DNA from: Chryseobacterium contaminans
GTDB taxonomy: Bacteria > Bacteroidota > Bacteroidia > Flavobacteriales > Weeksellaceae
Direction of reading: 5' to 3'
Assembly (NCBI RefSeq): GCF_001684955.1
Contig: NZ_MAYF01000301.1
Coordinates: 28,190-92,189, forward strand
Length of the DNA: 64,000 bases
Of this stretch, positions 17,657 to 26,002 are shown one piece after another (the stretch's first letter is position 1; every line of letters begins with the position of its first letter). The notes beneath the pieces were generated by a model. The model did no database searches. It saw only the letters and a list, made by a program, of their open reading frames with translations, and was not told where the DNA came from. Made by a program: the position numbers and the translations under genes.

Positions 17657-18541
17657 TTAATCAATATCATCCCAAAAGTCGAAATAATTAAACCATTGGA
17701 GCGGATATTTTTTGATCATGGTTTCAAGATTCTGGACATACGATTGTAAAAGCCCCTGGGAATCTCTGTTTTTAATATTCTGAGCTACCCTTGCATATAA
17801 ATGATAATGAAGATTTTTTTCTTTCATTACATAAACATATACCACGGGTACTCCCAATCGGGAAGCAATAAGAAACGGGCCTGCCGGGAACTTGGCACTT
17901 TTCCCCAATAAATCGGCTTCAAGGAATTTTGAACCTTCAAAATAACGGTCTCCGGTAAAGCAGATCAGTTCGTTGTTGGATAAAGCCTGATTAATCTCAA
18001 AGATATGCGACATATCTTCTTTCACATAAATGAACTTGATATTACTCTTCTTTACGGAAACACTTTCCAGATATTCTTTAATAACAGTTACTTCCTGGTC
18101 TGTGGTTACCAGATTGATCTGACAGTCAAAATCAATGTCTGCAAAGAAATGTTCCGCCACTTCAAAGTTACCGATGTGGGCACTGATAAGCACTCCTCCT
18201 TTCTTGGCAGCTAAGAGATTTCTCAGGTTTTCAATTCCATCAAATTCATAGGTGTATTTTTCCCGCAATCCGGCAGAAATAGCCGTTTTATCAATTAAAA
18301 CCTGCCCAAAGGTGAAATAGCTTTTAAAAATAGAGCGCTTCGCTTTCCAATAGCCGAGATTCAGCCTTTTCTGGAAATAATAGAGAATGTATTGGTTGCT
18401 TTTTTTCTGGAATATCGTATAATAAGCAGCCACAAAGTACAATACAAAATATGAACTTCTGATCCCGATATTTCTAATACACCAGACGAATATTCTGTAC
18501 CCCAGTACCGTCCCTTTAGATTTACCTTTCCATTTGTTCAT
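17657..18541 (-). CDS. LpxL/HtrB-like lipid A-type acyltransferase
   Basis: A 294-residue inner-membrane acyltransferase. After an N-terminal membrane segment (about residues 22-42) comes the catalytic HxxxxE motif in ISAHIGNFEVAEHFF, followed by GDRYFEGSKFLEADLLGKSAKFPAGPF, typical of the LpxL/HtrB (lysophospholipid acyltransferase) family. Housekeeping LpxL moves an acyl chain from ACP to lipid A. Copies in aryl-polyene loci (ApeD/ApeJ region) are thought to attach the polyene acyl chain to a lipid acceptor. It lies directly next to the second ACP gene, separated by a copy of the locus-specific repeat. Confidence 0.9.
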   Translation of the reverse strand: MNKWKGKSKGTVLGYRIFVWCIRNIGIRSSYFVLYFVAAYYTIFQKKSNQYILYYFQKRLNLGYWKAKRSIFKSYFTFGQVLIDKTAISAGLREKYTYEFDGIENLRNLLAAKKGGVLISAHIGNFEVAEHFFADIDFDCQINLVTTDQEVTVIKEYLESVSVKKSNIKFIYVKEDMSHIFEINQALSNNELICFTGDRYFEGSKFLEADLLGKSAKFPAGPFLIASRLGVPVVYVYVMKEKNLHYHLYARVAQNIKNRDSQGLLQSYVQNLETMIKKYPLQWFNYFDFWDDID

Positions 18542-18646
18542 AAATACAGTTTGCTAATATAACAGAGTACCAATGTAACAATATCTGTGAGTGTCCTCTT
18601 CTATTATTACATTGGTACCTTGTAAGGAATATAGATTACTTAATAA
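18542..18646. repeat. intergenic repeat, copy c (TGTAACAAT / TGGTACA family)
   Basis: The spacer between the acyltransferase gene and the second ACP gene contains AGAGTACCAATGTAACAAT (about 18566-18584) and, inverted, TTACATTGGTACCTTGTAA (about 18606-18624). The two arms pair over TACCAATGTAA / TTACATTGGTA, 11 bp perfectly, with a loop of about 25 nt. The words match copies a, b and d. Confidence 0.75.
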
Positions 18647-18901
18647 CTATGCGTTTTTCTCAGCGATTTTATTTTCAATCGTTGTATAGAAATCATCAAA
18701 TGTCACCATTTTCTTGAAGTCTGCTTCTCCTAATTTCACTCCGAAATTGGATTCAATCACTACGACCATATCAATATAATCCAAGCTGTCTAGTCCCAGT
18801 GTATTTTTAAGGTTGGCATCATTACTGATTTCATCTCCGTCAACTTCAAATTCGTTAACCAGAAAATCATTAACAATAGCAACAATTTTTTCCCTTTCCA
18901 T
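18647..18901 (-). CDS. acyl carrier protein (second of two in the locus)
   Basis: This 84-residue acyl carrier protein has its phosphopantetheine serine at S39 in NTLGLDSLDYIDMV. I chose the ATG at 18901 (MEREKIVAIVNDFL): an in-frame ATG at 18913 would overlap the ketosynthase stop and add only MIKN. The ACP thus starts 4 nt after the upstream ketosynthase stop codon, so both are made from one message. It probably serves the minus-strand ketosynthase and the LpxL-like acyltransferase on either side, while the plus-strand ACP serves the other arm; this division of labour is an inference. Confidence 0.93.
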   Translation of the reverse strand: MEREKIVAIVNDFLVNEFEVDGDEISNDANLKNTLGLDSLDYIDMVVVIESNFGVKLGEADFKKMVTFDDFYTTIENKIAEKNA

Positions 18902-18905
18902 GTTT

Positions 18906-20126
18906 TTAATCAAATTTTTTAACTATTAGTGCAGAATTGGTTCCCCCGAACCCAAAAGAATTCGACAAAAATACATCAATTTTTTGATTTTTTGTTTTAG
19001 AGACCAAATTTATCTTTTGAGCCTCATTATCAGGATTTTCCAGGTTGATATTTGGAGCAACAAAATCGTTCTGCATCATCAGAATGGAGTAAATAACTTC
19101 ACTTGCACCAGCCATCCAGCACTCGTGTCCGGTCATGGATTTGGTAGAACTTACCGGAACTTCACTTCCAAAGATCTGATAGATAGCTTTGGCTTCGTTG
19201 GCATCACCAATTGGTGTTGAAGTAGCATGAGCGTTGATATAATCGATATCTGAGGCTTTCAAACCAGACTGTTTCAAGGCTCTGTCCATAGCTAAAGCAG
19301 GCCCATCCACATTTGGCGTTGAAATATGCCCTCCGTTTGAGGAGAAGCCATATCCAATAATTTCTGCAATGATTGGAGCCCCTCTTCTTTGGGCAGACTC
19401 AAGGCTTTCCACGATTAAAGAAGCGGCTCCACCACTTGGAATTAAGCCATCTCTATCAGCATCAAAAGGCCTTGACGCTTTTGTAGGTTCGTCTTCTCTT
19501 GCGGAAAAAACGCCTAATCCATCAAAGCTGGCCATAGAGTATTTGTTGGTTTCCTGAGCTCCACCACAGATAATCATATCCTGAAACCCATTCTTAATCA
19601 TCATAAAAGCAAGCCCTAAAGAGTGTGAACCACTGGCACAGGCTGCACTGATCGTAAGGTTGATCCCTTTCAGCTTAAAGATGGTAGAAAGGTTCATCGT
19701 TACGGTTGAGTTCATTGATTTAAAGATCGCTCCCGACCCCATCAAAGTAGTATCTTTTTTTTCTCTTGCAATGTCTATAGACTCTACCACGGCCTGAGAA
19801 ACACTGTCGTTTCCGTATAAAATCCCAACTTCATGGGTATCCAAAAAGGTTTCGTCAAGATTGGCCTGCTTCAGTGCATCAAGGGTAGCAAGATAAGCAT
19901 ATTCACTTTCTTCTCCCATGCTTACACGCTGGCGTCTGTTCAAAAGGTTCTTTAAATCAGGTTTTGGAACAACTCCTGTAAGCCCTGATCTGAAACCGAA
20001 TTCTTTTCTGTCCTGATCTAAGACAATACCGGATTTTCCTTGATATAGGGATTCCCTGACCTCTTCTAAAGACGTCCCGATGCAGGAATAAATTCCCATT
20101 CCGGTAATTACAACCCTATTTTCCAT
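18906..20126 (-). CDS. beta-ketoacyl-ACP synthase (FabB/FabF type)
   Basis: A full-length 406-residue ketosynthase with all catalytic motifs: the nucleophile in ISAACASGSHSLG, the first His in NAHATSTPIGD, the second in STKSMTGHECWMAGASE, and the terminal NSFGFGGTNSALIV. The TGHE/CWMAGASE form is that of FabB-like ketosynthases that work in initiation or in primary fatty-acid synthesis. In this locus it likely primes or extends the 4-coumaroyl starter on the neighbouring ACP. The upstream FabG gene is separated from it by copy d of the repeat. Confidence 0.93.
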   Translation of the reverse strand: MENRVVITGMGIYSCIGTSLEEVRESLYQGKSGIVLDQDRKEFGFRSGLTGVVPKPDLKNLLNRRQRVSMGEESEYAYLATLDALKQANLDETFLDTHEVGILYGNDSVSQAVVESIDIAREKKDTTLMGSGAIFKSMNSTVTMNLSTIFKLKGINLTISAACASGSHSLGLAFMMIKNGFQDMIICGGAQETNKYSMASFDGLGVFSAREDEPTKASRPFDADRDGLIPSGGAASLIVESLESAQRRGAPIIAEIIGYGFSSNGGHISTPNVDGPALAMDRALKQSGLKASDIDYINAHATSTPIGDANEAKAIYQIFGSEVPVSSTKSMTGHECWMAGASEVIYSILMMQNDFVAPNINLENPDNEAQKINLVSKTKNQKIDVFLSNSFGFGGTNSALIVKKFD

Positions 20127-20237
20127 GTGTTGATATTGAATTTAACAATGTATCAGTCTAGCAATGTAACAATATTTTCATTGAGATTCATTCAATCAGC
20201 ATTGGTACACTGGTACATTGGTATATTGTTAGATTAT
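20127..20237. repeat. intergenic repeat, copy d (TGTAACAAT / TGGTACA family)
   Basis: The spacer between FabG and the ketosynthase contains AACAATGTATCAG and AGCAATGTAACAATATT on the left, and ATTGGTACACTGGTACATTGG then TATATTGTTA on the right (an inverted arrangement). ATAACAAT-type left words pair with ATTGTTA-type right words. This is the fourth and longest copy in the pigment locus. Confidence 0.72.
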
Positions 20238-20969
20238 TTATGAGTAAATTCCGCCGTTAATATTAATGACTTCTCCTGTAATGTATGAAGATTTTCTGGA
20301 AGCTAAAAACGCTACAAGATCTGCCACTTCTTCTGCTTCGCCAAATCTGTTGGCAGGAATCATTGCTTTGAGTTCATCTTCATTAAACTCCTGAGTCATA
20401 TCAGTTTTAATAAACCCCGGTGCTACTGCATTTACAGTAATATTTCTCTTGGCAACTTCCTGAGCAAGGGCTTTGGTTGCTCCTACTAGCGCTCCTTTAG
20501 CTGCTGAATAGTTTGTTTGGCCGGCTGTGCCTTTTACTCCTGATACTGAAACCATATTGATGATTCTTCCGTATTTGTTACGAAGTAATTTTTGAATAAA
20601 GAAATTAGTAACATTAAAGAATCCATCCAAGCTGGTATTGATGACACTACTCCAGTCTTCCTTTTGCATCCACATAAAAAGACCGTCTCTTGTAATTCCG
20701 GCATTATTAACAATCACTTCTACCACTGCTTCAGGATTGTTTTCCTGCCATGCTGTGAGTACCTCCTTTACTTCTTCGGTATTTCCTACATCAAACTTAA
20801 GAATTTCACCTGTAGCTCCAAGCTCTACTATTCTAGCTAAAGTTTCTTTTGCTGCAGCTTCATTGGAAGTGTAGTTAATGAGTATATGGTAGTTCTTTTC
20901 TTCAGCCAGTTTTATACAGATTGCCCTCCCGATTCCTCTGGAGCCTCCTGTTATAATTGCACATTTCAT
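20238..20969 (-). CDS. 3-oxoacyl-ACP reductase (FabG-like SDR)
   Basis: A 243-residue short-chain dehydrogenase with the cofactor motif GGSRGIGRAI at residues 8-17, NNAG (NNAGITRDG), and the catalytic Ser-Tyr-Lys set in MVSVSGVKGTAGQTNYSAAKG. The end GEVININGGIYS is FabG-like. It would reduce the 3-keto group formed by the ketosynthases with NADPH, before dehydration by the FabZ-like protein of the other arm. It follows the tyrosine ammonia-lyase gene after 71 bp in the same orientation. Confidence 0.93.
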   Translation of the reverse strand: MKCAIITGGSRGIGRAICIKLAEEKNYHILINYTSNEAAAKETLARIVELGATGEILKFDVGNTEEVKEVLTAWQENNPEAVVEVIVNNAGITRDGLFMWMQKEDWSSVINTSLDGFFNVTNFFIQKLLRNKYGRIINMVSVSGVKGTAGQTNYSAAKGALVGATKALAQEVAKRNITVNAVAPGFIKTDMTQEFNEDELKAMIPANRFGEAEEVADLVAFLASRKSSYITGEVININGGIYS

Positions 20970-21040
20970 GCGTTAGTGTTTATTTTGTTTTAGTTTTTTT
21001 AAGTTACCTTGTTTTATAGACAATTTATTATTGCAAATAA

Positions 21041-22564
21041 TTACATTGCCTTTAAATATTTCTTTACTTCTTCCAGGTACGGATACATTACCATATCATC
21101 TGAGAAGGCAGGAATTATTTTTCTGATCTCATCATACAGCTCTTTTGTTGACGATGAAACTTCATTCTGGAAACCAAGATATTCAATAGCCTGAATAATT
21201 GTAATCGCTTCAATCGCCAATACTTCAAAGGCATTTTCAATCACTTTTCTGCAAATCACTGCAGCATTGGTTCCCATACTTACGATATCCTGATTATCGT
21301 TATTATTCGGGATACTGTGAACATACATAGGGTTAGACAACATCTGGCTTTCTGCTGTAGTAGAAGTTGCTGTAAACTGTACTCCCTGCATTCCAAAATT
21401 AAACCCTAATTTACCTAAATTTACAAAAGGGGGCAAAATTTCATTGATTTTAGCATTTAAAAGATAGTTCAGTTGTCTTTCTGCAAGCATGGTAAGCTTG
21501 GTTACCACAATTTTTAGCTTGTCCATTTCCAGAGAGATATAGTCTCCATGGAAATTACCGCCATGATAAACATGCTGATCTTCAACATTGATGATTGGGT
21601 TATCATTCGCAGAGTTGATCTCGTTTTCAAGAACTTTCTCAGTATATTCCAAAGTATCCAATACCGGGCCTAAAATCTGTGGAACACATCTTAAAGAATA
21701 ATATTCCTGTACTTTTTCCTTGAATACTTTTTCCTGTTCTTCAAAGTGGGTATACAAATGGTCTGCTCTTTTTCTGATCAGCTTACTGTCGGCAAGGTGG
21801 GCACGCATTCTTTCTGCAACCTTCTGCTGACCGTAGTGTCTTTTGGTTCCATTTAATGCTTCTGATAAATGATCATCATAAGCCTGAACAATCTCGTTGA
21901 TGGCACAGGAAAGCTTAATGGAAATATCTGTCAACTGATTTGCCTTATAAGCATTAACAATACCGATTCCTGACATTACAGAAGTTCCGTTCATTAAGGC
22001 AAGACCTTCACGAATTTCTACTTTTATGGGTTCTAATCCTTCTGTTTCAAAAACATCTTTGGTAGACTTTCTTTCTCCTTTATAGAATACTTCACCTTCT
22101 CCAATCAGTACCAATGCAAGATGTGCCAATTGAACAAGGTCACCACTTGCTCCTACTCCTCCATGCTCAAAGATCAATGGAATGATATCTCTATTGATCA
22201 ATTGCTGAAGAAGATAGATAACAGATTCATGCACACCTGAATTTCCTAATGATAAGGTATTCATTCTTGCCAGCATACAAGCTTTCACTTCTTCAGCAGG
22301 CAAAGGATTTCCGATACCCGAAGAGTGGCTTCTTATCAGGTTATACTGAAGCTGGTGCGTATCTTCATCACTGATCTTGAATTGAGCCATTGGCCCAAAA
22401 CCGGTATTCACACCGTATATTACTTTATTTTTTGAAAACTCCTTTAAAAACTGAAAACTTGTATTCACCCTTGATAAAAGTGATTCATCCAGTTCTATTT
22501 TTTCATTCTCAATGATAATTTTTTGAAAGTCTTTCAGTTCTAAAAAGTTATTTATTTTCATCAA
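21041..22564 (-). CDS. tal: tyrosine ammonia-lyase (HAL/PAL family)
   Basis: This 507-residue enzyme belongs to the MIO-dependent aromatic amino acid lyases. The MIO-forming triad A139-S140-G141 lies in GGVGASGDLVQLAHLAL. The substrate-selectivity His of tyrosine-specific members is present in LIRSHSSGIG, and the core YHGGNFHGDYIS and SIPNNNDNQDIVSMGT motifs are intact. By recall it aligns through its length with the characterised Flavobacterium johnsoniae tyrosine ammonia-lyase, and better than with histidine lyases. It deaminates L-tyrosine to 4-coumarate, the aromatic starter of aryl polyenes and flexirubins. It is the first gene of the minus-strand arm, divergent from the halogenase-like gene. 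Housekeeping HutH is the alternative, but neither genes of histidine use nor the usual hut order are nearby. Confidence 0.9.
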   Translation of the reverse strand: MMKINNFLELKDFQKIIIENEKIELDESLLSRVNTSFQFLKEFSKNKVIYGVNTGFGPMAQFKISDEDTHQLQYNLIRSHSSGIGNPLPAEEVKACMLARMNTLSLGNSGVHESVIYLLQQLINRDIIPLIFEHGGVGASGDLVQLAHLALVLIGEGEVFYKGERKSTKDVFETEGLEPIKVEIREGLALMNGTSVMSGIGIVNAYKANQLTDISIKLSCAINEIVQAYDDHLSEALNGTKRHYGQQKVAERMRAHLADSKLIRKRADHLYTHFEEQEKVFKEKVQEYYSLRCVPQILGPVLDTLEYTEKVLENEINSANDNPIINVEDQHVYHGGNFHGDYISLEMDKLKIVVTKLTMLAERQLNYLLNAKINEILPPFVNLGKLGFNFGMQGVQFTATSTTAESQMLSNPMYVHSIPNNNDNQDIVSMGTNAAVICRKVIENAFEVLAIEAITIIQAIEYLGFQNEVSSSTKELYDEIRKIIPAFSDDMVMYPYLEEVKKYLKAM

Positions 22565-22579
22565 TTAAAAGTAATAGTT

Positions 22580-22660
22580 GATAATTTTGTAAAATATTAA
22601 TTATTTGTCACTAATTTTGCGGCAAAGATAAAAGTTATTATTAAAATAAAAAATCAAAGA
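22580..22660. promoter_or_regulatory. face-to-face promoters between tyrosine ammonia-lyase and the halogenase-like gene
   Basis: On the plus strand a Bacteroidota -7 element TAATTTTG lies at 22612-22619, with TTTTG at 22585-22589 as a possible -33 element (22-nt spacer). On the minus strand the -7 element TATCTTTG is at 22630-22623, with TTTG at about 22658 upstream (24-nt spacer, longer than usual). The two start points would lie within about 10 bp of each other and be transcribed towards each other's -33 element, so only one side can be open at a time. Both elements match TAnnTTTG exactly; spacings are imperfect. Confidence 0.5.
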
Positions 22661-23910
22661 TGAGCAAAGAATTTGTTGACGTTCTTGTAATCGGAGCAGG
22701 ACCCTCCGGATGCGTATCTTCTTCGTACTTAAAGAACAATAACGTCAGCGTAAAAGTTGTTGAAAAGACAAAATTCCCAAGACTGGTAGTTGGTGAAAGC
22801 TTAATTCCAAGGGTAATGGACCACTTTGACGAGGCGGGACTTTTCCCTGCGCTGGATAAAATGGGCTTTGAAAAGAAACTAGGTGCCCGTTTCCTTCGCG
22901 GCAATGAAGTCTGCATTTTTGATTTCAGTAATAAATTTGGAGAAGGCTGGGATTGGACCTGGCAGGTTCCTAGAGCTGACTTTGATAATACACTTGCTCA
23001 GGAAGTCATCAATAAAGGTATTGATCTTGAATTTGAAACAGAAGTTATCGACATCAAATTTAATGGAACAGACTCTATCACAACCGTAAGAACTAAAGAT
23101 GGAGAAACAAAAGAGATCCATGCAAAGTTCGTTATTGATTCAAGTGGTTACGGAAGGGTTTTACCCCGTCTTTTGGATCTTGAAAAACCTTCAAAATTAT
23201 CTCCGCACTCGGCTATCTTTTCTCATGTAAATGATATCAACAGAGAACCTGGTGAAGAAGGGACTTTAATTTCTTTTGATATTATTGAAACTGAAGTATG
23301 GCTTTGGGTGATTCCTTTTTCCAATGGAAATACAAGTTTAGGGATTGTAGGTCCCACTGAATATATCGACAAATTATCTGAAAACGGAGATCCTACAGAG
23401 GCTTTAAGAAAAGCAATTTCCCTTTCAGAATATTATGTAAAGCGTTTTGGCAATGTGGAATTTCTTTTTGAACCAAAACATCTGAAAGATTATTCATGTT
23501 CTGTAAAAAAATTATTCGGAGAAGGATTTGCCTTAACCGGAAATGCTTCGGAATTCCTTGATCCGGTTTTTTCTTCAGGAATGGCTTTTGCTACAGAATC
23601 CGGAATGCTTGCTGCTAAATTAGCATTAAGACAGCTAAATGGTGAGAAAATCGACTGGCAAACAGAATACTCCGATTATATTTTATATGGTGTAGATGTT
23701 TTCACCACTTACGTAAAGGAATGGTATACCGGAAATCTTCAGGAATTATTCTTCCACCAACCGGAAAACCCGGATGTGAAGAAAAAGATCTGCGCCGTAT
23801 TGGCCGGATATGTCTGGAACAAAGACAATCCTTTTGTGAAAAAGCATGATACGGTAATTAAGAATCTTGCCAACCTCATCAAACTGGAGAAAGAGCAAAC
23901 TCAAGAATAA
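22660..23910 (+). CDS. flavin-dependent halogenase-like FAD oxidoreductase
   Basis: A 416-residue flavoprotein of the tryptophan/phenol halogenase superfamily. It has GxGxxG (GAGPSG at 12-17), then KFPRLVVGESLIP, the lysine of the phenolic-halogenase form (K73 in GFEKKLGARF), the WxWxIP motif (W214-L-W-V-I-P219) and the FxxPxxSxG motif (F299 to G307). WxWxIP and FxxPxxSxG are hallmarks of flavin-dependent halogenases and are absent from simple monooxygenases. The enzyme could therefore chlorinate or brominate the aryl ring, or hydroxylate it if the halide site has been lost. Chlorinated flexirubins are known in the literature. It sits alone on the plus strand between two minus-strand genes and has its own terminator. 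Confidence 0.85.
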   Translation: MSKEFVDVLVIGAGPSGCVSSSYLKNNNVSVKVVEKTKFPRLVVGESLIPRVMDHFDEAGLFPALDKMGFEKKLGARFLRGNEVCIFDFSNKFGEGWDWTWQVPRADFDNTLAQEVINKGIDLEFETEVIDIKFNGTDSITTVRTKDGETKEIHAKFVIDSSGYGRVLPRLLDLEKPSKLSPHSAIFSHVNDINREPGEEGTLISFDIIETEVWLWVIPFSNGNTSLGIVGPTEYIDKLSENGDPTEALRKAISLSEYYVKRFGNVEFLFEPKHLKDYSCSVKKLFGEGFALTGNASEFLDPVFSSGMAFATESGMLAAKLALRQLNGEKIDWQTEYSDYILYGVDVFTTYVKEWYTGNLQELFFHQPENPDVKKKICAVLAGYVWNKDNPFVKKHDTVIKNLANLIKLEKEQTQE

Positions 23911-23911
23911 A

Positions 23912-23939
23912 AAAACGGTCTGAATTTTCAGACCGTTTT
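23912..23939 (+). terminator. intrinsic terminator after the halogenase-like gene
   Basis: A near-perfect stem AAAACGGTCTGAA / TTCAGACCGTTTT with a tiny TT loop lies directly behind the halogenase-like stop, followed by TTTTCCTTTTT. As it also has A-rich sequence on its left flank, it can act for the converging minus-strand gene too. Confidence 0.9.
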
Positions 23940-23944
23940 CCTTT

Positions 23945-24556
23945 TTATTTCAATGATTTTTTCATTTTTTTTCCTAAAGTTCTTCCTACTGATTCATAGG
24001 CTGCGGCAATTCTGCCATATTCCATTACAAACTGATCATTATGAACAAACCTATCAAACTTGTTAAGTGCTACTTCTGCTAAAACAACTGAAGGATTATT
24101 GGTTTCAACCAATTTTATAGTTCCACTTATTTCTGCTGTCATTGCCGTCAATCCTGCATGCCAACCCGGGAACACCCATTTTGTATCTAAAAGCAGCGTA
24201 TATTTTGCAGCATTATCCTTTTTAAAGGAAATTTCTTTGTAGGTTTTATTTAAACCATTTGCAAAATATTGAACATACTCTTCTTTTTTATACTTCTCCC
24301 ATTCTGCAATCCATGTTTTCCATGCTTCTTCACCTCGTTTAGGGTTTTCCAACACTTGTTTTTTTCTGTTTTCCAGGTATTGAGTTTCTGTAATATTTTC
24401 CTTCATAAATAATACATTCTCAAATTGAACTTCTACATTCACTTCAGTCTGATCTTTTAAAACCTCAAAATTTCCAGAGACTACGCTCATTCTCTCCTGT
24501 CCAAATGCTACTGTTGTTACCATAATGGTAAGCATCAGCAGAAATAATCTTTTCAT
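23945..24556 (-). CDS. secreted hypothetical protein next to the pigment ligase
   Basis: The 203-residue product starts with a signal peptide (MKRLFLLMLTIMVTTVAFGQ). I use the ATG at 24556 rather than one at 24577 because the signal peptide starts here. The mature protein is beta-rich at first (MSVVSGNFEVLKDQTEVNVEVQF) and ends in a basic helix (RTLGKKMKKSLK). I do not recognise its family. It sits 67 bp downstream of the ligase gene and shares its strand, so co-transcription is possible. Its role in pigment formation is unproven. Confidence 0.8.
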   Translation of the reverse strand: MKRLFLLMLTIMVTTVAFGQERMSVVSGNFEVLKDQTEVNVEVQFENVLFMKENITETQYLENRKKQVLENPKRGEEAWKTWIAEWEKYKKEEYVQYFANGLNKTYKEISFKKDNAAKYTLLLDTKWVFPGWHAGLTAMTAEISGTIKLVETNNPSVVLAEVALNKFDRFVHNDQFVMEYGRIAAAYESVGRTLGKKMKKSLK

Positions 24557-24623
24557 AATTTTATAGTTAAGCGGCAAAGATATTAGAAAAAATGACTTTT
24601 TTGATCTGTATTTTTAATTTAAT

Positions 24624-25916
24624 CTATCTAAGATCAATAAAAGTAATTGGCTTTCTGCTATTGGGATTAAAAACAGTTTTAGACAGAATATCAAAATCAA
24701 TGATTTCAATTTTAGGGCTTACTCTTAATTTGGCACGGAAATGATCTCTTACTTCATTTACAAAGTTTTCATTTTCCTGATCTGTACTTAATTTGATGAT
24801 AATTTCATCCAACCCGATCTCATTAGCCTGGATCACGATCTGATAACACAGAATATTATTAAAATCATTCAGAATATCGTTCATTGCAGGTGGATACAGC
24901 GTTGTGCCCTTATATTTGATCATTTGCTGTTTTCTTCCGATGACAGGCCCCAATCTCATTGTATTCCTTCCACATTGACAAGGTTCATAATGGGCTTTTA
25001 CAATATCTCCGGTTTTAAACCTCAACAAAGGAATTGCTTCTACACCCAGAGTTGTAATGGTAAGTTCACCACTTTCACCTTCTTTAACAAGGTTTCCTTC
25101 ATCATCAAGAATTTCTGTGATGATAAGTTCAGGATGTTGATGACCTCCAATCTGGTACTCGCATTCTGTAAAAGCTGTACTCATTTCTGTAGAAGCATAC
25201 GTGGAAAATAGTTTTATATCCCATTTTTCTTTAATCTTCTGCGAAAGGATATTATCCGTAAAATCCTGATTTTTAATACTCTCCCCTATACATACCGCTC
25301 CATAAACACTTGAATTTTTATAATCCAGGCCATGTTTTTCGGCATAATCTATCATTTTCAATAAAAATGAAGGAACTGTAATCAGGTATTTCGGTTTATA
25401 TCTGAAAATAGAATCCCATTGTAGCTCAGGAATTCCAGGTCCCATTCGCACAACACTTGCCCCCATTTTCCTTAATCCTAAGAAATAGGCAAGTCCCGCC
25501 ATGAAACGTTTATCAATCGTTGTAATCATTTGCACCACATCCCCTTTCTGAATTCCTGCACAGGCAAAAGATATAGCTTCATTGTAAGCCAGCCTTTCAA
25601 GGTCTCTATCAGATAAGCCAAAGGTTACCGGATCTCCTAACGTTCCGGAAGTTGTACTATAGTCTACAATTTTATCCGGAGTAATACAGAAAAAGTCATG
25701 ATTATTTTGCTGAAGATCATTTTTTGTTGTGGTAGGAATCTTCTGAAGATCCTCCAATGTACGGATCTCTGCAATATTGATATTATTTTCTGTAAACAGT
25801 CTCTGATAAAAAGGTGAATTTCCTTCAAGATAAGCCAGAAGCTGCTGAAGTTTTTCTTCCTGAAACGCCTTGATTTCCTGAGTACTTGATTTTTCGATGA
25901 GCGGATGAAATTCCAA
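24624..25916 (-). CDS. phenylacetate-CoA ligase-like adenylate-forming enzyme
   Basis: This 430-residue enzyme of the PaaK/ANL superfamily has the phosphate-binding loop TTSGTLGDPVTFGLS (about residues 88-102), the adenine-contact region YASTEMSTAFTECE, and the C-terminal hinge region RLGPVIGRKQQMIKYKG. It activates an aromatic carboxylate with ATP. In the flexirubin route the expected job is to adenylate 4-coumarate and load it on CoA or ACP as the polyketide starter. The gene runs toward the pigment locus from its far end, and the family homologue is a constant member of flexirubin gene sets. The next gene beyond it (M23 peptidase) marks the end of the locus. Confidence 0.88.
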   Translation of the reverse strand: MEFHPLIEKSSTQEIKAFQEEKLQQLLAYLEGNSPFYQRLFTENNINIAEIRTLEDLQKIPTTTKNDLQQNNHDFFCITPDKIVDYSTTSGTLGDPVTFGLSDRDLERLAYNEAISFACAGIQKGDVVQMITTIDKRFMAGLAYFLGLRKMGASVVRMGPGIPELQWDSIFRYKPKYLITVPSFLLKMIDYAEKHGLDYKNSSVYGAVCIGESIKNQDFTDNILSQKIKEKWDIKLFSTYASTEMSTAFTECEYQIGGHQHPELIITEILDDEGNLVKEGESGELTITTLGVEAIPLLRFKTGDIVKAHYEPCQCGRNTMRLGPVIGRKQQMIKYKGTTLYPPAMNDILNDFNNILCYQIVIQANEIGLDEIIIKLSTDQENENFVNEVRDHFRAKLRVSPKIEIIDFDILSKTVFNPNSRKPITFIDLR

Positions 25917-26002
25917 TGATTTTAATTTTTAAAGGACAAATTTATTTAAAATTAAAGGATTGAAACAGTAAAAGATCAAAAGATTATGCCTTCCCCAGTC
26001 AT

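Noticed and set aside
21041..22564. histidine ammonia-lyase (HutH)
   Set aside because: The lyase resembles HutH in fold, but the tyrosine-type selectivity residue and pigment context and the closeness to the F. johnsoniae tyrosine lyase favour tyrosine; no hut genes are near.
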